Positions 8,206 through 15,873 of a DNA stretch of 22,089 bases are shown here, in pieces. The position numbers and the translations under genes are program-made. Source of the DNA: CALEAR01 sp035301485 (GTDB lineage: Bacteria; Pseudomonadota; Gammaproteobacteria; Pseudomonadales; Alcanivoracaceae); NCBI GenBank assembly GCA_035301485.1, contig DATGUF010000046.1:1-22089 (forward strand), given 5' to 3'. Under the pieces are notes generated by a model that made no database searches, had not been told where the DNA came from, and saw only the letters and a program-made list of their open reading frames with translations. Each line of letters begins with the position of its first letter. Position 1 is the stretch's first letter.

Positions 8206-8217
8206 AGCGCATGCGCT
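8206..8217. repeat. 12-bp perfect palindrome before pilY1
   Basis: AGCGCATGCGCT, followed by TTTT, lies in the pilX-pilY1 gap just upstream of the pilY1 ribosome site TAGGAG. In RNA it could form a small GC-rich hairpin, a possible weak attenuator or processing point before the large downstream gene. A self-complementary 12-mer also occurs by chance at some rate. Confidence 0.4.
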
Positions 8218-8231
8218 TTTAGGAGATTAAG

Positions 8232-11200
8232 ATGAAAAAATACAGTGTAAATAAAATAATAAGCAAAGCATTAATGCTGGCTGTTTTTTTGCTGCCAAGT
8301 ATGGCTTCTGCTGAAGATATTGAGATTTATTTTCAGCAACAAAAACCAAAGGTTAATTTAATGTTTGTGTTGGATAGCTCTTATTCAATGGGGCGCTGCC
8401 AAGGGGGCAGCCTTATTTGTGGTCGCAGTAAAACACGCATGGATATATTAAAAGACTCCATGGAGCATGTAATTAAAAACCTCCAAGCTCAAGAAGATCA
8501 AAATATAAATGTAGGCCTTGCTTCTTTGACAGGCTCGCGCAGCGACTATTTAGAAAGAGAAGATGGCTTAACAGTGGGAGGGGGGTCGTGGATCAATACA
8601 GGGGCGGCTGGTGGTTATATTCTTTACCCTGTAAGAAATGTAAACGCAGCCATCGAAAATAAGCAGGACAAGGTGAATGGTAAAGTTGAGGTAGCAACAG
8701 CGGATAATTATATTGCTTCGCAAAGCTACAGTAGTGGATATAGTAAGCGTGGGAGCGAAGCAGACTTCTTTATACCCTATAACGATGATAATAAAAGCAG
8801 TAACAATGAGCTTAGCGCGATGGTTTTTAAAGGGGTAAATATACCTCATGGAGCCACTATTAAGAGTGCTAAAATAATTTTGGAGAGAAAATCACAAATT
8901 TCTCGTCCTGGAAGTATTGGCGATAGAAACTTAAATTTAAATCTTTATTATTCTATTCAAGCAAACTCAAAGCCATTTAATTTTATAGCAGTAGATCAAG
9001 ATATTAAAAGTAGAGAATGGAAGCCAAGCGAACCTTTTCAAACTGGACAAAAATATAAAGTTGCAGGCACAACAAGAGTTGGCCCTACGAACCCCCATGT
9101 ATTAAATGTAAATAACTTGGTCAAAGCTGCTATTAATGACACAGATTGGTGCGGCGGCTCAGATTTAACCATAGGCATGCATTTAGTGGATCCTAGTAAG
9201 AATGATTACTGGAAAATCCAAACCAGAACGAGTGATACTGACCGATTACCCACTCTAGAAGTAGAGTGGGAATTTGACCCAGAAAAAGCGAGTAAAGATA
9301 AAGAGCATAGAACTTGTGCAAACCTGAATCGAGAAATACTTGACAGCAAAAGCAATGCTGTTGTTGAGGGTGAAAATATTACCTATGGAAAAGATGCACT
9401 TTTAAGCGCTAACCAAACAACGTTATTGCGTTTCTCTTCTTTCGGGTTCAAAGATGATGATAGAATCAATGAGGTGATACTTCGATTACCCGTTATAAAA
9501 TCTGGAAAAAGCGATGATCTAAATAATTACGATGATAAAACTTTTACCGTAGACACAAAAATTAAAAACCCAGCCTTTTTCGATGTTGAAAAAAATACAA
9601 GCTCTTTATGGAATGATGCCGATGGTGATGCTGTTGAGGTCAGAGCAACTTTCGTAAAAGATAGTTCGCATGCTAAAAGAGGGCATTTTAGATGGCTAGA
9701 GCTAGATGTTACTGATTTGATACGTAATAATTTTTGTGATCAAGGTGTGCATTGCTCATCAAATAGTTACGATGTGTTGCTGCAAAACTGGAGGGGCGAA
9801 AATCTTTCAACATTAAAGATAAATTATGTGGGGGAGGATGATGTTAATGAACCTGATGAGATGCCCATTCCATACCCAGAGATTAAATTTAATATAAATA
9901 CTCAAGATACCTCTATGTTTGCAGAAAATCATGGCGATAAAATGATCGATGTAACCCATGGTTTATCGAGAACTCTGTTCAGCGCGGAAAAGCCAGTTCA
10001 TAAGGCCTATGTTGAAGTGGCACGCTATATGCTGGGTGGCAATGTGTATTTTGGCAACGGCAAACATGACTTAAACGGCTGTGGCCTGATAAGGCAAAGA
10101 GCTTTAAGCCATCCTGATTCCTATGCAGAAGGGGGGTTGGAGCCTCTTAAAAAAAAGTGTTGGCTGGGGCTAGGGGACAGGGTGAACAATCTAGATACAC
10201 CTTATATGTCACCGCTTAGCGAAGGCTTCGATGATGAAGGTTTAGAAACTTGTGAAAAGAATGCGATTATATTGGTTACGGATGGCCGCTTTAAAACCAC
10301 AGCGGGTGATAAAACTCCAACGCTATTAAGCGAACAGCCCTTTAATATAGAGATAGGTAAAGATGCGAAAAATGACTTCAGCTGTGGTACAGATGGATTC
10401 TTCAAAACGTTAGGCGATATCTTTACGCCTTTAAATAACTTTGGTAGCTCCCTCTCTGAAAGGGCGCCATACCAGTGCTCTGCTTTACTTGCAGATTTCC
10501 TCAATAAAAGAAAAGTGAAGAAAGACGGCAGTGAAGTAGCTAGGCCAATCACCACCCATATGATTGGTTTTATGTTAGATGCAAATGAAAATAGACAGGA
10601 AACAAGTCCTTATGCAGCACGTACTTTAGAAGCTATGCGGTCAGTGACTAATGCTGGCGGCGGATTAACAAAATTAGCTAACTCCCCTGAGGAATTAACA
10701 CAAGCGATGACAGCTATTGTCAATTCTGTAGCATTTGATAATGCAAGCATGGCTTCACCCGGTATTGCTGTAGATGCAGATACACGGTTAGAGCATCTTA
10801 ATGAGTTGTTTTACGGCTTGTTTAAACCGCGTGCCACCACTGTTTGGCCGGGGAATTTAAAGAAATATCAATTGGGTGGCACAGTGGCTAACCCTGATGT
10901 GCATGATGCATTAGGAAAGGCCGCTATAGATGAAACAACAGGGCTGTTTAAGCCAGCTGCCCGTAGCTTTTGGAATCAGCGGGAAGACGATTCATACATC
11001 ATGGATGGTAATGATGTGGAAGCAGGGGGTGCAGTAAGGCATTTGCAAGAGAAGCAAGCCCAAGGGCAGCGAAGAAACTTATTTGTCACGAAGAGCTCAT
11101 CACCGAATAAATTAGTGTTGGTGAGTGATGAAGTGGGGCTGACACGCCAAGAGCTTGGTATTGAAGAAGATGGGTTAAGTGAAGAGCAAATCAACGATAA

Positions 11201-12920
11201 AATTCAGCGGATTAAAGCGTGGTTAAACAGCTCTTGGGGGGACCTCTTGCATAGCGAGCCAAGAATGGTGAGTTATGGCGCTAGCAAACAAAAAGAAAAT
11301 GTTATTTATGTTAGTGGCAATAACGGTTTTTTACACGCTGTGCATGCAAAAACGGGTGAAGAATTGTTTGCCTTTAGCCCTAAAGAAGAGTTAAAGAAAG
11401 CATCTAGAAGGCTTAATTCTGATGAGTTCTTTGATCCGCTTATTGGGCAGGTAAAAGAGGCGGATGATATCGGCTCTTTAAATAGCTTGCGAGACAGGAA
11501 GGATTTTAGTTACTACGGCTTAGATAGCACTTGGACTATCTGGCAATCTCGTGATGCAAACGGAAAGTTAGAGCATGTGTACGGCTATGCTGGGCAAAGA
11601 AGGGGCGGAAACAATTATTACGCGCTAGATTTAAGCCAGCCGGGCTTGAATGGAGAGCCAGCTCCAGAGATGTTGTGGCAATTATCTTCAGGCACTACAG
11701 GGTTTGATAGGCTAGGCCAAACTTGGTCTGAACCGCAGCTCGGCAAGGTCCGTATGGATGGCAAAGATGTTCCCGTAGTGGTGTTTGCCGGTGGGTATGA
11801 TCGCCATTATGACAAAGGCGTTACCTACGGAAGTACAGATAAGGGTAATGCGCTCTACATTGTTAATGCGGAAAATGGGGAGTTGATTTGGAGTGCTTCG
11901 AGTTCAGGTGTGAACACCGATAAGCATACGGTACACAAAGACATGCAATACAGCATCCCAGCCACTCCTGCTGTGGTAGATGTTAATGGCGATGGATATT
12001 TCGACTACATTTACGTCGGTGATATGCAAGGCCAAGTGTTCAGAGCGGATGTAAATAATTCCTACGCCTCAACCGTTGATAGCACGGCTAAAGGGTTGGT
12101 TGAAAGAGTTAACCTGCTAGCCAAGTTAGGCAAAACGCCACAAAAAGATAACCGCCGTTTTTACTCAACGCCAGCGGTGGCCATTGGCACTGATGGAAAT
12201 CAATCTGTGGTAACGGTTGTGGTGGGCTCTGGTAACCGTGCTAACCCTCTATCGGATACCACCGAAACTAAAGAGGCTGTGTATGCGTTATTTGACCGCT
12301 GGGCCATCAATCGCAGTGCAGTGCCAAGCCCAATCGGTGTGGTTGCGCAAGGTGCTGATGGCGAAATTGAGGCGGTGAACTTAATTGATGCGCTTGCAGA
12401 TAATGTAGGCCAGGCAAAGGTGGATACTGTTGGCAAAGGTGGCTGGAAGCTTGAGCTAGATAGTAGCGCAGGAGTTTGGGAAAAATCGCTGTCACAAGCT
12501 GTGATTGCAGATCACACTGTTTTCTTCACTACTTTCACATCGGAAGAGAATCCATTATCTGATGCGTGTAATCGCGTGATAGGTAAAGGGCGTTTATATG
12601 CTGTGGATCTCACTTCGGGTGGCATTCCAGAAGAGGGTGTGCCAGGAGCAGGGAGTAAAGATCAAAGATTTGTGGAGCTAAACACAGTGGGGATTCCTCC
12701 ACGGCCGCAAATTTTGCTTAATACGCTTGAGGCTTCGAATAATAACTTAGAAAATGCATGTAATAGAACCCTTTCAGGGATTGTAGGTACCCATGCATTT
12801 AATATTGAAAGCGGCAACCTCTGTGGCTTGCAGCGCACGGGCTGGTTTGAAGCCTCTGAAGAAAAAGCTGATGAGTTGCTAGGTATTAAACAAACCAGTG
12901 GTGAAGGGGGCGCAGAATGA
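8232..12920 (+). CDS. pilY1: PilY1-type pilus tip/adhesin protein with inserted modules
   Basis: A 1562-residue secreted protein, longer than P. aeruginosa PilY1 (about 1160). A signal peptide ends at SMASA (residues 23-27). A von Willebrand A-like region begins at VNLMFVLDSSYSMG with MIDAS pattern D48-S50-S52. It resumes only near residue 560, with the later strand IILVTDGRF at 679-687. Between lie about 400 residues resembling two beta-rich modules (about 150-350 and 385-555). The C-terminal half, from about 854 (LNELFYGLFKPRATTVWPGNLKKYQL), is the PilC/PilY1 beta-propeller, with a calcium-loop pattern D1250-x-N1252-x-D1254-x3-D1258. PilY1 sits at the pilus tip and controls retraction, adhesion and surface sensing. 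A TAGGAG site precedes the ATG. The insert region is visibly A/T-rich. Confidence 0.93.
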   Translation: MKKYSVNKIISKALMLAVFLLPSMASAEDIEIYFQQQKPKVNLMFVLDSSYSMGRCQGGSLICGRSKTRMDILKDSMEHVIKNLQAQEDQNINVGLASLTGSRSDYLEREDGLTVGGGSWINTGAAGGYILYPVRNVNAAIENKQDKVNGKVEVATADNYIASQSYSSGYSKRGSEADFFIPYNDDNKSSNNELSAMVFKGVNIPHGATIKSAKIILERKSQISRPGSIGDRNLNLNLYYSIQANSKPFNFIAVDQDIKSREWKPSEPFQTGQKYKVAGTTRVGPTNPHVLNVNNLVKAAINDTDWCGGSDLTIGMHLVDPSKNDYWKIQTRTSDTDRLPTLEVEWEFDPEKASKDKEHRTCANLNREILDSKSNAVVEGENITYGKDALLSANQTTLLRFSSFGFKDDDRINEVILRLPVIKSGKSDDLNNYDDKTFTVDTKIKNPAFFDVEKNTSSLWNDADGDAVEVRATFVKDSSHAKRGHFRWLELDVTDLIRNNFCDQGVHCSSNSYDVLLQNWRGENLSTLKINYVGEDDVNEPDEMPIPYPEIKFNINTQDTSMFAENHGDKMIDVTHGLSRTLFSAEKPVHKAYVEVARYMLGGNVYFGNGKHDLNGCGLIRQRALSHPDSYAEGGLEPLKKKCWLGLGDRVNNLDTPYMSPLSEGFDDEGLETCEKNAIILVTDGRFKTTAGDKTPTLLSEQPFNIEIGKDAKNDFSCGTDGFFKTLGDIFTPLNNFGSSLSERAPYQCSALLADFLNKRKVKKDGSEVARPITTHMIGFMLDANENRQETSPYAARTLEAMRSVTNAGGGLTKLANSPEELTQAMTAIVNSVAFDNASMASPGIAVDADTRLEHLNELFYGLFKPRATTVWPGNLKKYQLGGTVANPDVHDALGKAAIDETTGLFKPAARSFWNQREDDSYIMDGNDVEAGGAVRHLQEKQAQGQRRNLFVTKSSSPNKLVLVSDEVGLTRQELGIEEDGLSEEQINDKIQRIKAWLNSSWGDLLHSEPRMVSYGASKQKENVIYVSGNNGFLHAVHAKTGEELFAFSPKEELKKASRRLNSDEFFDPLIGQVKEADDIGSLNSLRDRKDFSYYGLDSTWTIWQSRDANGKLEHVYGYAGQRRGGNNYYALDLSQPGLNGEPAPEMLWQLSSGTTGFDRLGQTWSEPQLGKVRMDGKDVPVVVFAGGYDRHYDKGVTYGSTDKGNALYIVNAENGELIWSASSSGVNTDKHTVHKDMQYSIPATPAVVDVNGDGYFDYIYVGDMQGQVFRADVNNSYASTVDSTAKGLVERVNLLAKLGKTPQKDNRRFYSTPAVAIGTDGNQSVVTVVVGSGNRANPLSDTTETKEAVYALFDRWAINRSAVPSPIGVVAQGADGEIEAVNLIDALADNVGQAKVDTVGKGGWKLELDSSAGVWEKSLSQAVIADHTVFFTTFTSEENPLSDACNRVIGKGRLYAVDLTSGGIPEEGVPGAGSKDQRFVELNTVGIPPRPQILLNTLEASNNNLENACNRTLSGIVGTHAFNIESGNLCGLQRTGWFEASEEKADELLGIKQTSGEGGAE

Positions 12921-13399
12921 CAGTAAGAACAAGTTGTAATGCAGTGGGGCCCTCTCGTGTACGCGGGGTAACCCTCATCGAGCTGATGATCGCAGTGGCG
13001 ATCATCGGCATCCTAGCGGCTATTGCTTACCCTTCTTATCAAGAGTATGTGAAGAAGAGCCATCGTGCTGAAATAAAAGGCGAGATGATGAACTTGGCGC
13101 AGGCGCTTGAAAGGCATCGTTCGAAAACGTTTAGTTATATGAATCCCTTTGGGGGGGGAGGCTCAAGTTTTACAGATTCCGAAGGGTCCAAAGCCAACGC
13201 TCAGGCACCTGAAGAGTTTCGTACCAAACATTACGATCTTAGGTTCATAGTAGAACCCAATGCATTCGAAATTACAGCCACACCTAAAAGCTCATTAATG
13301 AATGGCGACAAAACCTTTGTGCTAGATCACAAAGGCAACACCTGTAGCGCAACAGGTTCTGTGTGCAAACCTGCGAACAACACTTCTTGGGACGATTAG
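12917..13399 (+). CDS. pilE: Type IV pilin protein PilE
   Basis: A 160-residue type IVa pilin-like protein. A 17-residue leader ends in RVRG and is cut before VTLIELMIAVAIIGILAAIAYPSYQEYV, the classic pilin N-terminus with glutamate at +5. The C-terminal part ends with CSATGSVC, two cysteines that could form the usual D-region disulfide. Its position after pilY1 matches pilE of the Pseudomonas minor pilin operon rather than a major pilin gene. The start overlaps the pilY1 stop as ATGA. An uninterrupted G8 run at 13151-13158 encodes part of a GGGGSS stretch, so slippage there would truncate the protein. A strong terminator follows. Confidence 0.9.
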   Translation: MTVRTSCNAVGPSRVRGVTLIELMIAVAIIGILAAIAYPSYQEYVKKSHRAEIKGEMMNLAQALERHRSKTFSYMNPFGGGGSSFTDSEGSKANAQAPEEFRTKHYDLRFIVEPNAFEITATPKSSLMNGDKTFVLDHKGNTCSATGSVCKPANNTSWDD

Positions 13400-13410
13400 C
13401 TCCCACAAAA

Positions 13411-13437
13411 AAGCGGCCAATGAACTGGCCGCTTTTT
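13411..13437. terminator. Bidirectional intrinsic terminator between pilE and ectC
   Basis: AAGCGGCCA (13411-13419) pairs perfectly with TGGCCGCTT (13426-13434) around a six-base loop. A T run follows on the plus strand and an A run precedes it, so it can end both the pilus operon and the convergent ectoine operon. Confidence 0.9.
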
Positions 13438-13477
13438 CATATCTACACCACACGCTCACGCGCTGTGGCACGCCACA

Positions 13478-13870
13478 TTAATCTTCTAGTGCATAAGAAC
13501 CATCTTCACGGTGCACTTCTTTGCCTGTAATAGGCGGGTTAAAAGAGCATGCAAGAATCATATCTTCTGTGCCGCCGCGTAGGTAGTGCTCATCGTTTTC
13601 ATTCAAAATGTACACGGTGCCAGGGCGAATTTGGTAAACCTTGCCGTCTTTTACGGTTTCAATTTCGCCGTTACCGGAAATGCAGTAAACGGTTTCAAAG
13701 TGGTTTTTGTAATGAATATGGGTTTCTGTGCCAGCATAAATAGTGGTGATGTGGAAAGAAAAGCCCATGCCGTCGTCTTTTAAAGAAAGACGCACAGAAC
13801 GCCAGTTGCCGTTTTCAGCTTTAACGTCGCGGTCGGTGCCTACGCATTCATCATAAGTTCTAACAATCAT
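13478..13870 (-). CDS. ectC: L-ectoine synthase
   Basis: EctC cyclises N-gamma-acetyl-2,4-diaminobutyrate to ectoine, the last step of ectoine synthesis, in the cytosol. From ATG 13870 it has 130 residues, the normal size. The canonical N-terminus MIVRTYDECVGTDRDV, the cupin core HIHYKNHFETVY (about 51-62), IRPGTVYILN and NDEHYLRGG are all present. E59, Y87 and H95 are the likely metal ligands by family pattern. The start has an AAGGAT site. The frame stays open back to 13975, but that extension overlaps ectB and has no family similarity. It lies downstream of an intrinsic terminator placed after ectB, so its expression may depend on read-through. Confidence 0.95.
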   Translation of the reverse strand: MIVRTYDECVGTDRDVKAENGNWRSVRLSLKDDGMGFSFHITTIYAGTETHIHYKNHFETVYCISGNGEIETVKDGKVYQIRPGTVYILNENDEHYLRGGTEDMILACSFNPPITGKEVHREDGSYALED

Positions 13871-13890
13871 GTTGCATCCTTTATGTTTGC

Positions 13891-13925
13891 AAAAAATAAA
13901 AAGAGGGGTGCCGTGAAGCACCCCT
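13891..13925 (-). terminator. Intrinsic terminator between ectB and ectC
   Basis: On the minus strand, right after the ectB stop, AGGGGTGC-TTCACG-GCACCCCT forms a perfect eight-pair GC-rich stem and is followed at once by CTTTTTATTTTTT. This is a textbook Rho-independent terminator lying inside the ectABC unit, ahead of the ectC ribosome site. Partial termination would lower ectC message relative to ectA and ectB. Confidence 0.85.
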
Positions 13926-13934
13926 GCAGAGAGA

Positions 13935-15221
13935 TTACTGGCTTGCTGCCACAGCTTTATCAGCCGCCGCGGCAACGATGCTGAGGCCTTTGCGTAAGTC
14001 CTCTTCGCTAATGGTGAGAGGGCAAAGGGTTTTTACTACTTGGTCGTCAGCACCGGAGGTTTCAATCACAAGCTTTTGCTTGAAAGCCTCGGTAACAATT
14101 TTGCCGGCTAAATCGCCATCGCGGCACACTAGGCCACGCATCATGCCGCGGCCTGTGGTGGTAAACCACTCAGCGCCATGCTTATCAGCAATTTTCTGAA
14201 ATTCTTCAGCGATAATGTCGCCTTTCTTTTTCACTTCTTTTTCGAAGCTGTCGTCGCGCCAGTATTTATCAAGCGCTGCTGTAGCAGTAACGAAAGCAGG
14301 GTTGTGGCCACGGAAAGTACCGTTGTGCTCACCTGGCTTCCACTGGTCTAGTTCTGGCTTCATTAGCACTACCGCAAAGGGCAGGCCGTAGCCACTTAAA
14401 GATTTCGACAAGGTAATAATGTCGGGCTTAATACCGGCATCGTCGAAGCTAAAGAAAGTACCGGTACGGCCACAACCCGCTTGGATGTCGTCAACAATCA
14501 AGAGGATTTCGTACTTGCGGCACATTTTTTCTAAGCGTTGTAACCACTCAAAGCTTGCAGCGTTAATGCCACCCTCACCTTGTACGGTTTCAACAATAAC
14601 AGCGGCTGGCAGGTCTATACCGCTCGAGGAGTCTGTGATTTGCTTCTCGATGTAATCAACAGTATCTACCCCTTCGCCCATGTAGCCATCGTATGGCATA
14701 ACGGTGGCGCCTGGCAGGTCAATACCTGCAGCATCACGGTGGTGGCTGTTACCGGTAACGGCTAGCGCGCCTAAGGTAACACCGTGGAAGCCGTTGGTGA
14801 ACGAAACGATGTTGCTGCGGCCAGTAATATTACGCGCAATTTTAAGCGCTGCTTCCACAGCGTTGGTGCCGGTGGGGCCGGTAAACTGCATCATGTATTG
14901 CATGTCGCGAGGCTTCAAAATCACATCTTCAAACATGTTTAAGAAGTCGCGCTTGGCCACGGTGTGCATGTCTAGGCCGTGCACAATGTAGTCATCTTGC
15001 AAGTAGCTCAGTAGCTTTTCTTTTAGATCTGGGTTGTTGTGGCCATAGTTTAAGGTGCCTGCGCCGGCTAAAAAATCTAGGTAAGCATTGCCATCGTCGT
15101 CGTACAGGTAGCTGCCCTTGGCTCTGTTAAAAAGCACGGGGAAGTTACGTGCATAGCTTTGAACTTCTGATTCAACGCGGTCAAATACTTGTTCTTCCAT
15201 CTGTGTGGTCTGCGTAGTCAT
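13935..15221 (-). CDS. ectB: Diaminobutyrate-2-oxoglutarate transaminase
   Basis: EctB converts aspartate 4-semialdehyde and glutamate to 2,4-diaminobutyrate, the first committed ectoine step, using pyridoxal phosphate. The 428-residue class III aminotransferase shows GAGTLNYGHN near 53-62, the phosphate-binding GPTGTNAVEAALK near 115-127, GFHGVTLGALAVTG, IVDDIQAGCGRTG with D244-D245, and the Schiff-base lysine K273 in TLSKSLSG. The ATG at 15221 follows a GAGGAAAC site. It lies between ectA and ectC on the same strand. The gene context separates it from siderophore or polyamine aminotransferases, which share the fold. Confidence 0.96.
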   Translation of the reverse strand: MTTQTTQMEEQVFDRVESEVQSYARNFPVLFNRAKGSYLYDDDGNAYLDFLAGAGTLNYGHNNPDLKEKLLSYLQDDYIVHGLDMHTVAKRDFLNMFEDVILKPRDMQYMMQFTGPTGTNAVEAALKIARNITGRSNIVSFTNGFHGVTLGALAVTGNSHHRDAAGIDLPGATVMPYDGYMGEGVDTVDYIEKQITDSSSGIDLPAAVIVETVQGEGGINAASFEWLQRLEKMCRKYEILLIVDDIQAGCGRTGTFFSFDDAGIKPDIITLSKSLSGYGLPFAVVLMKPELDQWKPGEHNGTFRGHNPAFVTATAALDKYWRDDSFEKEVKKKGDIIAEEFQKIADKHGAEWFTTTGRGMMRGLVCRDGDLAGKIVTEAFKQKLVIETSGADDQVVKTLCPLTISEEDLRKGLSIVAAAADKAVAASQ

Positions 15222-15245
15222 GATGTTTCCTCGGTTTCAATAATG

Positions 15246-15276
15246 AAAAATGTTGCAAGGCCGCTGTGCAGCCTTG
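15246..15276 (-). terminator. Weak terminator-like hairpin between ectA and ectB
   Basis: In the minus-strand RNA, CAAGGCTG (from 15276) pairs with CGGCCTTG (to 15256) around a CACAG loop, eight pairs including one G-U. A run of five U follows after CAACA. The offset U run makes it a weak terminator or a message-stabilising hairpin. Confidence 0.45.
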
Positions 15277-15295
15277 GCTTGTTTGTTGGAGCGTT

Positions 15296-15820
15296 TTACG
15301 CTTGGTCTAAATTAAACGGCCCAATGCGTAGTAGGTGCTCGCTGTCTTGTTCGCCGCAAAAATGAATTTGGCTGTCGAATAAAATAAATTCTTCTGTGGG
15401 AATGTTGCGGCTGGCAGCAAAGCTGGTGAACATGCCCCAAGAAGCTTTGTTATCTGGCGTAATGGTGGTTTCGATGTACTGCACATCGGCGCACTCTTCG
15501 CGATCTACAATGTCAGACAACATGCGTTTAGCTAACCCCTGGCCACGTGCTTTCTCATGCACAGCCACCTGCCAAATAAATAAAACGTTTTGCTGCTTGG
15601 GTGGAATGTAGCCGGAAATAAAGCCCACGAGCTCACCCTCTTCGTTTTCAGCGGCCACACAAGTGTCTGCAAAGTGTGTGCACTGGAGTAAGTTGCAGTA
15701 TGTGGAGTTTTCATCCAAAGGTTTGCACTCACTGATTAGTTTATGTACGCGAGCGCCATCTTTGCTTTCAGGCTTACGCAGCGTAATGGTGGGTGAGGTG
15801 TTGGCCTTTGAAGAAGACAT
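15296..15820 (-). CDS. ectA: L-2,4-diaminobutyrate N-gamma-acetyltransferase
   Basis: EctA acetylates 2,4-diaminobutyrate with acetyl-CoA, the second ectoine step. The 174-residue GNAT-fold protein begins its domain at TITLRKPESKDGARVHKLI and has the acetyl-CoA loop RGQGLA at 92-97 after WQVAVHEKA. The EctA signatures TYCNLLQCTHFADTCVAA, near 40-57, and ETTITPDNKASWGMF, near 116-130, are clear. The ATG at 15820 has AAGGA a few bases ahead. It lies 53 bases after ectR and 74 before ectB on the same strand. The leading MSSSKANTSP is a short polar extension, common in this family. Confidence 0.95.
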   Translation of the reverse strand: MSSSKANTSPTITLRKPESKDGARVHKLISECKPLDENSTYCNLLQCTHFADTCVAAENEEGELVGFISGYIPPKQQNVLFIWQVAVHEKARGQGLAKRMLSDIVDREECADVQYIETTITPDNKASWGMFTSFAASRNIPTEEFILFDSQIHFCGEQDSEHLLRIGPFNLDQA

Positions 15821-15873
15821 GTGTCCTTCCTTATAAATAGTTTAGAGTTAAAAGTAATTTTCGTGTTGCTAAG

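Noticed and set aside
13871..13975. Upstream extension of ectC by 35 codons
   Set aside because: It overlaps the ectB end and the terminator hairpin, has no family similarity, and the canonical MIVRTYDE start has its own ribosome site.
14419..14991. Plus-strand open frames opposite ectB
   Set aside because: They are antisense shadows of a well-conserved aminotransferase, with no ribosome sites or family motifs.
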